A stretch of 64,000 nt of DNA from Isoetes taiwanensis (taxonomy: Eukaryota; Streptophyta; Lycopodiopsida; Isoetales; Isoetaceae), in NCBI GenBank assembly GCA_021234155.1, contig JAJEKV010000048.1:2842841-2906840 (forward strand), in the 5' to 3' direction. Positions within the stretch are counted from its first letter, which is position 1. Every line of letters starts with the position of its first letter. The position numbers and the translations under genes are program-made. Shown here piece by piece: positions 44,901 through 57,486 of the stretch. The notes below the pieces were generated by a model that saw only the letters and a list, made by a program, of their open reading frames with translations, searched no databases and was not told the origin of the DNA.

Positions 44901-46906
44901 TGCACCGGATGACCAAAACCGCGGTTGAAGAAAAAACTCGAGTATCGGGATGAAACGAATTCACGCGGATTTAAAACGATTTGGCTTCAAAGCTTGCACT
45001 CATTGCATTCTTCGACTTCACCTCCGACACCCGCTATGGCTCTTATGCACATAAAATCTTTGCCCTCCTTCCATAGTTCATATGTTATCGAAGAGGTTTG
45101 AAGAGTCACCGGGTTGCAGCCATGGTTTCGGACGAGGGCACTAAGAGAACTGGCCGAAGTAAAAATTGTGAGACCTAAGATCATAATAAGAGTGGTCTCG
45201 CTACCAGACAAAGAAGAGGGCACCACAGTCAGTGCTGTTAATTCAATGCCAAGGAGGCCGAAAGTAGGAGAGGTCAATGGACGTAAGAGCAAATGCTCGG
45301 CGATCCTCGAAGAGGTGTTTAATTTGGTATCGGATTAGAGAGGCATCTAGGAGGTCCGGCATACCGTATCCGCCAATCGTGGATTGGCTATATGGTCAAC
45401 AAGCCACAAGGCAAACAAATCATCCACAAATATCGGCTAACTCCAAGAGGAGGAGCTCATTAACTAAGCCCCTTTAGCAGGCGTATAAGGGATGGGAGTT
45501 ACACTATCCGCCAAGGAGAAGGCAAAGCAGAGATGGCTAAAGCTGTGGGGGGTCATGTGGTGAATCTCGAGTACCGCACTAAGTGGTGGAAGCTCTTTAA
45601 GCAAAGACACCCGGTTGCTCTAAGGAGTCCGTAAACCCTAGATGTGGGCCGTGGGCCCGCTAGCGACACAGAGAACTCGACAACTTCTATGCCGCTCAAG
45701 CAGACATTTATGTTGAATTTGCCTTCCCAAATTTCAAGGATATGGAATGTCAATGACCGGAATTCAAGCAGGAAAGTGAAGGGGCTGGAAAATCATAGCT
45801 AGAAAGGGGGGAATAGGTGAGTGAGGTAGTCATGAACAGGGAATGGGTTGGCAATTTTGGCTCAGGAGCACGCCGAGGCACGTGGATCCCCAACATGTAT
45901 ATTTTAAGGTAATCGCATGAGGTAGGATCACATTGCAAGATGTGAAGAAGGGGTGCCATTCAGCGTCCAATCTTCTACTGATGACATCGTAACTGCTAAG
46001 TCAAGTGGTCACTACATTTGAAAAGAAGAGTTCCGTGGTGTATCCCCTGCATCAGCCTCCTCACCTTATTGGCATCGATGGTCCCGGCAAATATGTAGAG
46101 CTGGAAGTCATATTGAGGCAAAAGAGAAGGGCATCCACTTTGCCTTAGATCCCATCACTCCCATGACTTTAACCTCTGTGATGTGGCATGCTTTGCCCCT
46201 TTTAAGCAAAGATTCAAGAGGTATATAGAGTCACTTCTATATGGTTAGCAAAGGGAGTGGCTGAACTAAAGAAGGAGGAGATAGCGTAACTGATTTCCAC
46301 ACCACCGTGATGTGGCCTCACACCCCAAAACATCAAGGCAAAATAGAGCCACCGTATCCGCCCTTTGACCAGAGGAAGGTTAAGCCGTGCCAAGAATGTA
46401 CTGTGTTTGGGAGGGTGCATGTTGAAGACATTACAAAGAAAGCCAGAGCAGGCCGAAGATTATCATCCAGATATGGCACAAGTGGAGGCCTTGACATGGC
46501 AAGTGCACCAGCCTATGGAGGTCTTACTCGACAACTCCAATTGATGTGCAAATGACCAAACGCTTCTACACAATCCAAATTCGGGTGAGCAAGTGCCACA
46601 ACTGAGCATGTGAAATATACCTACGAATTGCCCATGGAAGGTGGCCAAGGTAGTGAGTCGTGCATACAATGATGTTGAGTGGTCTCAAGCATGTGGCATG
46701 CCATCGCTGCATCATATAAGGAAGAGAGGCTTTCACCATCTAGGAGGGAGAGTTCATATCAAGTGATGGTTTCTCATGGAGGCATTGGCGCAGTGTAATG
46801 TGCTAGAAGTGCGAGGGCCGAGAAATTGAAAATGGAGCAGCCTCGCGCGAAGGAAGGTTGAGACCGCATAGCGAAGGCCGAAGGAGGAGGGCTTCAAGAG
46901 GGCACT
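41945..46906. other. Intergenic stretch without a confident gene
   Basis: Mixed composition. CpG-richer patches at about 43470-44000 and 44670-44900 stand out from the AT-rich background. Frames are short. The only ATG-started frame worth separate mention is at 44668. Confidence 0.4.
44668..44928 (+). CDS. Hypothetical 86-codon ORF in a CpG-rich patch
   Basis: ATG-started frame (MVAADLYSSKATEVPP to DDQNRG) ending in TGA. It is notable only because it is GC- and CpG-richer than its surroundings. It has no recognised motif, no obvious splice partner and a proline/histidine-rich composition. A chance frame in a decayed element is equally likely. Confidence 0.15.
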   Translation: MVAADLYSSKATEVPPPFQRCRHIAMGGSAYVPAALWPVSLFGVPLTDTVVHQPRPPQLASREELNVPHTAALGHHTHAPDDQNRG

Positions 46907-47890
46907 TGTTAGTTTTTGTTGAGTCCTTGTAGTTTTTTCCTTTGTCTATTCCAGTTGACTGCTAACTCCTTTGGTAGTGCACTTTCGGCCAAAGGTTTTA
47001 ATTGCCCCCGCTTTCTTCTTTCTTTTGTTTCCTTTGTGCCCACTTTGGACCTCCTCCTTAACTCCTCGCGCCATGCCCTTCGGCTTTGCTTATTGCCTCG
47101 CTTTTCCTCCACTTTGTCTTGCTTCTTCTATTCCAAGAATTCCATTAGTTCCTTTGTGTATTACGCTTAGTCTTTCTAGAATGCATAGCTTTCATAATCT
47201 ATTTTGACCATGTCTTCTCTTTGATTCAACTTTAATTCTCTTTTTTCATATTGTGGGGTCCATATATCATGTTCTTTGCCCACCGCTGATTATCCCCAAG
47301 TATTCCATCATTCTGCTTTGGTAAATTTTCAAAGGCCCCTTTTCCCGGTTTGTTCTATTCATCATTTTGGCCAATTTTCCTCTCGCTTCATTTTTGCCTT
47401 TTTATTCTTTTGTCGCCTTGGTTTGGTTCCATCTCTTTGAAGTAGATTCCTCTTCTATCTACCAACTAATTAGGGACATAGATTCCATCCTGGGACGCCA
47501 CGCTCTCTATTGGCGACAGCAATAGAACCGACATTCCTTGATGGGGACGCCCTTCTGCACCTCCCATTTATACCGGGCCCCTTTCTCATTTCCTACTACT
47601 TCCGCTTCTTTGAGCTTATTTTCCTTATTGTTCTTTTCTAGCTTCACAAGCTCCCGGGCCCCCTCTCCCTTTATCATATCCGAAGCCATGGTCATTTCTT
47701 CATCCGCTTTTCCGCTTTTCATTTCATGTTCCATCGCTGAAGGTTTGCTTTTCCCCGCTATCGTAATTTAAGCATTGTGATTTGTTCATTTGTCTATACT
47801 TCTGTCAGCTCATAAAGACTCGCTTTCTCCTCCTTATGTTTTCTAGTTTTATGAACGTGCATACATTCTTATTTTTCATTTTCTACAAAG
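46907..47890 (+). mobile_element. Possible 5' LTR and primer binding site of an LTR element
   Basis: A segment starting TTGTTAGTTTTTGTTGAG and ending TTTTCATTTTCTACAA is followed by GTGGCAATCAGAGCTCC, which resembles the initiator-methionine tRNA primer binding site TGGTATCAGAGC. The TTTYTACAAG phrase recurs near 47985, 48186 and 48277, which weakens the LTR-end reading. No second LTR and no pol motif were found, so this is tentative. Confidence 0.3.
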
Positions 47891-48299
47891 TGGCAATCAG
47901 AGCTCCTAGACTTCGCTTATCATGTCATTATTTTCAAAGATGGCACCGTGGTCTCGAGTCATGATTCTTTTTTCATTTTCTACAAGTGGGTGAATTATAG
48001 CCCGAGGCAGCACTAATCGGGTTATTTTCTGCGATGGTCATTCCAGAAATCCAAGCTCGACTGGCTCCGCTGTTGTTTCTTTCTGGCTTTCCTGCGGTGG
48101 CTTTGTAGCCTCCGGAAATACCATTTATTATTATGTTTTCTCTCAAGGTAGCCAAGGTTCGGTGATCATATTTATTGTTTTTTCTACAAGGGCGCCAGAA
48201 AGCCTCCGAAAAGACTAACGGCTGTTTTTCCACATGGTCATTCGCGGATCTGCCCCCATTGGTCGGCCGTTGTTTATTTCTACAAGGGTCTCCGAGCCT

Positions 48300-51200
48300 C
48301 CGAAGTCTTCTTGCCTATGGCATCTAACCTATCGACTTGACATTTTCTTTCAAATTTCATTCCGCAGGATTGTTTAAGGTCTTGTGGTCACTTATAGCGG
48401 GTCGTGCTTCAACTATTTGCTTGGGTTTCAAAACCTAAGAAGGCGTGGTTCTTCTTCCATGAGTGATACCACCGAACCTTCACCTTGTATCAACCAAGTG
48501 GTGGATAAACCATCTTTTATGTTGTATTCTTCAGCTTCATGATGCTCTCATGATTGTCTAGTTTCTACATTGAAAGTTCATATTTCCGTGAGGAATCCAT
48601 TTGTACTCAATGTTTACAAAGCTCAATGAGAACAATTCACTTCACTTCGCTAACTAGTTATACTCATAGGACCCATCCTAAATGTATATTCACGTTGTAG
48701 GTCCTAGATGTGGTGTTATTAATACATAAAATTAGGAGTTGTGTAATCGAAGTTTGTGGCAAAACATCAGAGGTTTGTTATGTAACAAAATTGTCCGAGT
48801 ATGTACATGCATACATTGAGCATATTTTATGTACATTACATGGTATTCCATCATCTACATAGATGTTTACATGTATGTAGATCAATTCTAGAAAGAATAG
48901 TTAGAGATCGATATCCCACCAAGAGGTGCCGCATTTATTTTCGTGAGCTTCAAAGTGCAAAAAAAAACAATTGAGCAGAAATTACACCTTGAAATTGTTT
49001 TGCATTGTAAAGGAAGAAGCAATTTCATTCTTGGCTCTGGCTTTCAAGGCTTTAGAGGTTCCAAAAAATTGAAGTGCAAGAGATAGATGATTGATATGAT
49101 TGATGAATAGTTCAATATAATTTATTCATATATTCGCATAGAATAGATACAGTTTGTTCAATTTGATCTGAATTTAGTTGAAACAGATCGAAGCGAGTTT
49201 TGTAGCATATTGCGTATATTGCAGCTTGCAAAGACGTACCGCCTTTTGTCCACCAAATGCATCCATACATGTTTGGTATATCCAATGGAACCATGTACCG
49301 AAGATACTATTTGTACGGTTCTTGTGAGTTTTGCAACTAGCTTGAGCAGCATACTCACCAGCCTTGAGTAGAAGCTCTGTCGTGGAAAGGGTGCCATGGG
49401 TCAGCCAATAATGAGATATTCATTAAAGACAAGTACTTGTCCACTTATATACCATCTCACGCTTCACGCATCTCCATTGCCAAATGGCTGTAATTACGTG
49501 ATCCTTAACCCATGCGTTTCACATGGCTTAGCTCGATAAGTTGCTCCATCCTAAAGTTTCTATATTTGGATCGGTGTAATAGAGTTGAGACTCTCCTTTC
49601 TCGCCAAGGGAAGCCCCGACAGCTCCAAGATACTCCATCCGGAGGGGCACAGCCTTCTATTTGTTGGCATTTGATGTAGATGTTCGGCGATCCGCTCCAG
49701 CCAGGGAGTAGGTGTGCTGCCCTCGAGCGCCAGCTGGTGTGAGCAATGGAGAAGGAGCAAATTGAAAGGCTCAGGAGTAGGGATACTGGTGGTAGTAGCA
49801 GAGGGCAAGAGGCTTGACGATTGCATTAGGACTCCCAAGCACTTAAAAATGGCTTGCCCCGACCAGTTCGAAGACTTCTCTCGACGACACCTGGACGCCC
49901 TCGACTTGAGCCAAATGCACACAAGGACTCCCCAAGCAGACGGAGGAAGATCTTTGATCGACATACGTATAGTCCCCTTCAATTGCTTCCATTCGACGCT
50001 AGGTAATCTCACCTCTCACGACTTCCGGCATTTATGTCCGCTTTCACCGCGGAAGGCGTGACAACGCGACGCGCGATCTCGTATGCGACTACCACCGGTG
50101 AAATGATAGAGAGAATTGTAGAGAATTGTTCTGGAGCCTCTTCTATACCGACCGCTTACCTAAATATGAGGAGTCAATAACAAGAAATGTTTGGCGCTTG
50201 GCCTTTATGATAAACTTTTTGTAATTATTAACTTGAATCTCTCATGAAGAAGATAACGGCTCGTTTAGGTTGATAATTAAATACGCGGATCAGACCCCAG
50301 ACGCCTAAGGCCACGATTTTTAAGTTATGAGCCAAGACAAAGACTGATAACCACCTTATCGGACTTGTATGGGTGGAATAGTTCTGATATAATTAGTTAT
50401 CAATACTCCTCCAGTATTGATAACTAATTATCAGTACTCCTCCAATAGTGATAATTAAAAAAACAAGGATTCACTTTACACGAGAGTCCAATAAAGTCTT
50501 ACATCGATAAGGTCTTATATCCAATGTGCATCAAGAAAGAAGAAGAGAATGCATGAGAACCAAGGGCCACAATAAATTTCTTATCATTCATATATAAAGC
50601 AGTGACAATTTTTCAAACTTTTCCTATTTATTTGATGCTATTTATTTGAGACAAGTTCACGCATTAATGCTGGTGGTCAATTCCTTTAAGCTCCAACTCC
50701 AAACTTGCCAACCAACAGAAAACCTATGTATCGCATGTGACGCCATATACATTGCTTCTTCAAGGGAAGATTCCGCCTCGCTTCCAGCCTCGCTCTATCT
50801 TCGGGCGAAAGCCGAGCTCTCAATTTAATTCAGAACAATGCCATCGCAACTAGATGTCTGATGTGTTACGGCGGCAGAGACCTCAAGTTTCTCTCACAGG
50901 GATCGTGCATTACATGTGGGCACCGGGCATAGCCGAGTTTCACTTTAAATAATGCAGCATTTCATCATAGAGCATGTGTTTCTGGTGAGGGAAGGACAAA
51001 GTTGGCCTAGAGCCCTTCAAGGTTGGAGTAAACAGCGTCGCTTTAAAGGCCGCTTTACATCGCTTGAGGGAAACAGTCCTCGCTCCAGATACTTATGGTT
51101 TACCTATTCGTGGTCAATGGTCGGCAAAGAAACCTTGCCAACTTTCGGACTACCGCTTACCATATGTACTAAAAACTAAAGCTAGAGGATGCTTCATCTA

Positions 51201-52857
51201 TGAGTATTTTTCTTTGCAAAATTTTCCACATCCGAAAGCAATGCTTGAACTCATATGCATCAAATCGCCATGAATGATTTAATTTAACATCCCGCTCTTC
51301 CGAGCTTTTGTGGTGCGCTCATTGCGGCCTCGGTTTGTCCTTTTCAAATTGGGCCATTTCTTTTTGCGCATAATCTCGCCTCTTCTTGCTTTTACGGCAA
51401 TAAATTTAAGATCTCCCCATCCGGGTTAAACTTCCCAATTGGGGCTTCAAACATTGAATCACTGGTGGATCCGCCATTCGTAGTGCGATGTTGTGCGTGG
51501 CTAACACAAGGTTACAAGGAACACATGGTTGATGTTCATGCAAACATGGGAAGTTCCCTATCAAATCTTTCCGTGAGGTCACATAAGATCAAGGATTCAT
51601 CACCTCCAAGTGAGCTAAGGTGATAGCAAGATGCCCAATTGCCTCGTGATAGATCAGACTTCTCGTGATTTGGGATTCTCATGACGCCGTTTCTTGTCGG
51701 GATCACGACAGGTCTTGGCCCACAAGATATTGTTCTTCATTTGGGCATTTCCTCGTATTCGCACCTGGTATTTGAGTGCCTGCTCTCTACGTAACCGGAA
51801 TTGGGAGCACAAGTTCTAGTACTATAATGCATATGGTAAATGCCTGCATATATGCTGTCGCTACATGCATCACTGCATAATCTTAAGAAATCGGGTAGAA
51901 TGATGATTTCAAAGAAACAATTAGTGTTCATATGAAATTACCAACGCGGAAGTCTCGCTTAATTTATTAATCATGGATGCATACACAGGATTCTCGTAGT
52001 TTTATCGTTGTGTTTTCTATGACCGTTTGCATTTTTATGTTTCTTATTATTATGGAAGATGAGCTAGCGATAATTTCATGACTTCATCTTCAGTTCCCCG
52101 GCGTGTGGCCTCAAAAACAAAAGAACAGTCATCACTCATCAATCGCGTAAATGCATTAATCGCATTTTGTGAATGCAATAAGAAATAGCAATAATTAATG
52201 TGCTCGAACTGTGATTGTCGGGACAAGAAGCGTGTTCACATTACGGATAATGGATGATGATGACACTCCTTTTTCCTCGACATCTCGAAGAGAAATGCTC
52301 TTTGATTTAATGCAAAACATCTTCCTCGTAGAATTTCAAGTCGCTATGATCAATATTCTTTCTATTGTGCGTACTAAAGACAAAGCAACAAATGCATGTT
52401 CAAATTCTCGCATGTTCAAAGATGCATGTAGACGAAGGTTGGGGAAGAGAATGCAAGGCCGTAAGGCCGATAAGTTTTCTCAGAATTATTAACTTTACAT
52501 AGATCTCATGGAGTAGGTCTTACACCCAATGTGCATCATGAAAAGAAAAAGAGAGCCCTTGAGATCCAAGGCCGCTACCGAAAGCCTTCATGCACTGCTA
52601 GTTATGATATTAACATTCTTGAGGTTTACAAGCAAGCATGCTCTTTGTGCTTAATCAAATCAGCCTGCTCCTATATCACTTCCTCCCATTTTGTGATATT
52701 ATTATTGTAAGGGTGTGCTGCTTGTGGATATCAATGATAAGTTACCTCTGTAGCCTTGAGCAAGAATTTTGAAAACGAATTCAGCATTACATACATGGAA
52801 ATAATTGGAAATTTGCTGCGGAGGGAGAAAAGACCATAATGCCTTGAGAGAGTATGT
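48300..52857. other. Intergenic stretch without a recognised gene
   Basis: The longest frames (49560-50012, minus, about 150 codons; 49714-50061, plus) overlap each other and show no family motif. Related repeat pieces lie at 50460-50560 and 52498-52575, sharing TCTTAYAYCCAATGTGCATC. A strong hairpin at 50389 is listed separately. Confidence 0.4.
50389..50431. repeat. Perfect 19-bp inverted repeat (hairpin)
   Basis: ATAATTAGTTATCAATACT (50389-50407), spacer CCTCC, then AGTATTGATAACTAATTAT (50413-50431). The arms are perfectly complementary. A further partial copy (ATTATCAGTACTCCTCCAAT) follows directly, so the hairpin may come from an inverted duplication of a TACTCCTCC-containing repeat. 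Confidence 0.9.
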
Positions 52858-54557
52858 TTATGTTACAATATTCCGTTTCTTCAAGAATTGGGACAACTTT
52901 TCGTGGTCTGTAATTTTCTTCAACTCTTGCAGAAATTGTCCTCTGAAGATGAGAAATGGCTGGTTAATTTAAAATAAAGAAAACAGTCAATTAAAAAGAA
53001 ACTCCAAGCACCTTGTGTCTGCCCAAAGAAGGTCATAAGTTATAAAGCTGGCAGTGGCAACCAAGCCTACCAGCTGCAATGCGCCATCCACTGTCACAAA
53101 AAACTTATAAGCTAACTTCCAGGAAAATAAAATAAGTAGATTTGTTGAGAAAAATACCTCCTGCCAGGAAAACACTTAAAGCCCCTGCACCAACAGTCAT
53201 GGCGGGTGCTGCTGCTCTAAACGCTTCAATGGTTCCTTTCCTTTGCCCTTTACCATTCTCCTGCAACCAATATATTAATATCAGATATAGGCTATAGCAG
53301 ATCAAGTGAAAAACCACCTCTCACCTTTTCTGCAACTATGCTCTTGAATACACTCTTAGGTGGTTTTCCAGCTCTGAGCAAACTTTTGTTCTTCACTTGG
53401 AGAATGTTGGGAAGAAAGCTTGAATAATGCCTGATATGGGTGCTCTTATTTGCAGTAAAAACATGGGAGTCATGAAAGACAATAGATTCAGTAGGCTATG
53501 AACCAGATCCAGGCCTTCAGATTCATTTCTAGGGTTTAACGTCCCAAGATCCACTGGAGCTGTCTCCATGCGTGATCCTCAGCTATGGTGGTGGTTGAGG
53601 TCGAAGAACCAGAAAACAGAGGATCAATAAATTGCTGGTCCAACATGGCCCTGCTATTCCTTAAAAAATCGGCAGCACTTACATTTCGTTTAGCAGAGGT
53701 TCTTTAATGTGGGATTACCTGCTTTTGAACAGCTTCTCTCAATCTCTGGCCCTCTCCTTCTTCACGTTCCTTTTTCTTCGTTCAAAGTCTGCAAATCCCC
53801 TGTTTTGGTTCTGTAAATCTATAAACTCCTAAAAGCTGCGGCAGTTGCTGCCGAAAGAAAAGCGCAACCCCAAAGAGCCCGACCAGAATTCCGTTTATTC
53901 CATAGGCTGCTGCTTCCTGGCAGATTTGGAAACACAGAAAAAGACGGACATATTCTGTACTATAGGTGTTAGCATTTTAAAATCTTTTGCCACCGGAATT
54001 GGGACCTGAACATCAGATTCTACATCTTTCGTAATCAAACCTTCGGTTTCTGAACGACATCGAGCTACTGTAACAGGATCTACCTCAACCAAGGGATCAT
54101 TTATTTCTCTGTTTACCCATTCTGCTGCCTCCATATCCGGGGTTTCCATTCTATCTTGTTGCTTCAAACTCTTGATCCTTTTGCTTTTATATAATTCTTC
54201 GTAGGCAGCATAGTAATGGTCATAACTCTACAACAAGGATCAGGGATTGGTAGCCTTACAAATTCACCGCTCGCTCTTAACTCCGACACAACAAGGGGAT
54301 TATTTCGATTTCTTGCCCTCTGATATGAGAAAAAGTGTCAGATCACAGACTTGTCAAGAAATAAGCGAATTGCGAAAGGAAAATGCAAAAAGATTTATGA
54401 AACCAAGATTTGAGAGAGAACGAAGGAAGACCATACGGGAAAGAAATTTTTTGAAGAAACATCTAACAGAAAGAAATTTAACAAGATGCGTGCTTAAGCT
54501 TTTTTGAAGGCTTACCTTTGCAAGGTATTGCATTCCGGCATCTAGGACGATCGGCAT
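52858..54557 (-). CDS. Seven-exon gene of unknown function, probable membrane protein
   Basis: I built this model from splice sites on the minus strand: 54557-54516 (MPIVLDAGMQYLAK), 54227-54006 (SYDHYYAAYEELYKSKR to SDVQ), 53916-53719, 53390-53325 (NKSLLRAGKPPK to SIVAEK), 53260-53158 (ENGKGQRKGTIEAF to FLAGG), 53090-53012 and 52942-52858, ending RNIVT and TAA. All junctions are GT-AG and the phases agree. Three hydrophobic stretches look membrane-spanning: GINGILVGLFGVALFF (exon 3), AMTVGAGALSVFLAGG (exon 5) and LQLVGLVATASFITY (exon 6). Exon 2 is acidic and charged (EAAEWVNREINDPLVEVD). Exon 3 contains an in-frame TGA at 53784-53782. Because it is 198 bases long and flanked by phase 0 introns, skipping it restores an open frame of about 200 codons. 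I do not recognise the family. The exon 4 boundary is the least certain. Confidence 0.6.
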
Positions 54558-56840
54558 AGCTGGAGCTCGGAGACAGGTGCTCGAAAACCAAGGGAACACC
54601 CATGCTTTGGTCGTGTATGACCGGCTAGAGCCGGTAATACTTCACGATGTGCGGGCAATCGTGGGAGTGAATCTGCACCGTTCAAGCCAGATAAGCATAC
54701 ACTATCTAATTATCTGTGCCACGTCAGCCACGTAAGCACAAAAATAGATCCTACGACTTCTTAAATAGACCTACAACTTATCGACAATTTGGTTGCTGAC
54801 AAAATTTAGATCCACAATATCTACATTTTGAGGTGGTCAACTAAAAGGCCTCCTTGCACGGTATCGTTCCATGTCCTTGTCTATTGTCTTTATCCTCTAG
54901 ACACAATGGATACCATTAAGTCATTTGACTGAACTCCTCAACACTTATTACTGGGTGATTGGAAGGATGAGGGCCATCGATGACTTATTACTATGTAACT
55001 AGAAGGATGTGTGCGATCGATGCATTGTAAAGGATTGAGGGTGCACCGCCACATGAGCCTAGACTCGTGAGTTGCCGTTGACTCTCAGAACATCGTCAAG
55101 GCCGCTTGTTGTCAAAAGTATTGCCTCAGCCTCTATAGATGCAAGGAAAAGTCCCTCCAATCACCAAGCATAATCATTTGCGTCGTAGTGATGATCTTCT
55201 CATAAAGGCATGCCCATTCCTTCTGGGGAGATGGTGATTCAATTATTCCCTAGAGAAACTAGCAACAGAAAAGTTAAACAATGGTCCTCCATGAGTTCTA
55301 AAACAAGATTTTGCTTCTGAGTGAAACCTAAAATCTGCACAATATTGGAATTCATAATATGAACTATAAATACACATAATTCACCCTTGATGTATTCAGA
55401 ACTCAAGAACGCCAGGGCTACCGATAGAAAATTCCATTGTGCACTAGAGATCGCTCTTAAAGGAAGAAGCAACAACTTGTACGCACTTTCCTCGGCCGGG
55501 AGATTATAACAAGCACTCCGGTCATGATTTTTTCTTTCATAAACAGCTCAATTATGCCATGATTTTGAAGAATGATGATGTTGCTACTTTATTTTAAAAT
55601 TATTGGCATAAAATATTGAACCCAAATGCATGATTTTGTGGAGGAATTGATCGGGATCTTGTTGCATTTAATGCACTCCGTGATGTTACGTGGTTAAGGA
55701 ACAAAGAATTTCTTCCCTCGAGATTCCATAGGCGCATCTAATGAGAATCTCTGCTCTGCATGCTTTTACTGTATGCTAGAGAGATAAGAGCAAGGTGATG
55801 ATTCCATCTACGTACCGGACCGGTTGACCTTTGTTGAAACTCTGTAGGTTTTTGATGGAAACCTATACTTGGGTTCCATAAGACCATCAGAGGTTTCCCA
55901 TAAAACTATTCCTAGGTTTTCAAATAAACTACTCTAGGCTCGAAACTAGTCTAGGTTTCGACTCAAGTGTGAAACCTATCTAGGCTTCCCATATAATTCT
56001 TTTATAGGTTTCCCTTCAAGTGTGTAACGAAGTCTAGGGTTTCCACCTAACAAACCTATATAGGTTTCTACCTTGAAAAACCCACCTAGGTTTCCCTTTT
56101 GGTAGTGCAATAAAACCCATTCCGCTCTTAATCTTTCAGCACGGCCAGGCAATAAAGACAATTTTGCTTAATCGAATTTTTCACGCACTGAGGCCACTCC
56201 AGAAATCTTCTACACTCCATCACACTCTTTGAGATTGCATACGTGTTTTGCACCACCATAAAAAACAGAGCAACTCTGAAATTATTTTTGATCGGTGGAG
56301 GTGTGGATTCTCGAGACTCTTCATCTCTCACTGATTTCTTACAACTAATGCCTCCTTCGCCTTCACCTCCGTAGTGCTTCATGTTCCAGCATGTATCAAC
56401 CTTTGAAGGCTATAAGCATAGGGTCAAGCCTAATGATTCTTCTCAGATACCACTCGTGATGAAAACTAAGTGAGTGACTTTGCTTTTTGTGGTGATTGCC
56501 CAGATGCAGAGTTTGAAGATCCACAAGATGAAGGTTGTGATACCTATGTAAATGTTGATAATCAGCACTGCTTTCCTCCTCTCGCTTCTTTATCACTGGC
56601 CGGCTATGTCTTTGCAGAGCCTCGCAGATACAATTTGATGATTCATCAGGCTTGTCATAGATCCAAATTTCCCTCCGAATATGCTTCACCTTCACTAAGG
56701 TCTCGAGACACAAGTGATAACAAGGTGGGGTGTCCTTCCAAAGAAAACTGCAAATGAATACATACACAGCCGGTTTTTCTCTACACGATGACCTTTGAAA
56801 ATGGTCAGATGTTCCACGACAATATTTGGGAAGATATCAT
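54558..56840. other. Intergenic stretch with a CTAGGTTTC repeat field
   Basis: Apart from the repeat field at 55.85-56.1 kb, I see only short frames. A pair of overlapping frames at 56396-56767 (minus) and 56470-56757 (plus) has no motif. A 41-bp near-duplication (CTTATTACT..GAAGGATG..CATCGATG) lies at about 54945-55020. Confidence 0.4.
55850..56100. repeat. CTAGGTTTC/GAAACCTA short repeat field
   Basis: At least nine variants of TAGGTTTC or its relatives (AGGTTTTT, TAGGCTTCC, TAGGGTTTCC) recur every 25-40 bp, interleaved with AAACCTAT and CTCAAGTGTG phrases. This is a degenerate satellite-like field without coding potential. Confidence 0.7.
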
Positions 56841-57486
56841 TGTTACGGCCTGCTATGTAATGCTCTATTCTTCCCGCAATTCATCAACTTATTAGAAAGC
56901 AAAATACCACAGTGGTACTCGCTTTTACTACCCAACCTACTCCAACTAGAAGAGATATCACCAAGTCAAGCTACTCCAAGATCAGAGTAAGAACAAACTC
57001 TTTCTAGCTACTCTTCAACCAATCGGTGTTACATGAACTCCTTCTAATGATATGATCAAGCAAGGAACAAGAGAAGATACTAGAAGGTAAGGCCGCACAC
57101 AGAAGAAGCAGCATCTAGCTTGTGTAAAATTAACTTAGACCCCTATGCCTCTTTCTGGGTATAACTTTCAAACCATAAGGAATCTATGGAAAACCAAGCC
57201 CAATCTGAAAACTAGACTTCAAGGGCTTTCGAACAAGGCAAGGGTCGCCAATTTCTGAGTTGTAGTCGCGAGATATCACGTCTCAAAGTTGTCCTTCTAT
57301 TTATAGGTAACAACACCTTTTTTGCCTTTTTGCTTCTAAATAAAGGTCAAGGCTTATTTTAGCCTTTGATAATAGCAAGGCTTAGACATACTGGATGACT
57401 TCTTACTTGATCATATCAATAAATATTGTTCCATGTACAATTTCCGAAAGCACCATTATTAGTTATTAACCTTAAACCATATCAAT
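56841..57486 (-). repeat. 3' LTR of the small LTR element
   Basis: Shares CTATTTATAGGTAA, ACTTTCAAACC, AGGAATCTATGGAAAACC and ATTAACCTTAAACCATATCA (forward strand) with the other LTR. CTATTTATAGG at about 57297-57307, CCTATAAATAG on the coding strand, could be the LTR TATA box. Confidence 0.85.

Noticed and set aside
49560-50061. 150-codon minus-strand ORF and overlapping plus-strand ORF
   Set aside because: They are mutual shadows in a GC-richer patch, with no recognisable domain or splice context.
54247-54507. 86-codon plus-strand ORF (MVALQIHRSL...)
   Set aside because: It lies antisense to intron 1 of the better-supported minus-strand gene at 52.86-54.56 kb and shows only a basic, low-complexity composition.
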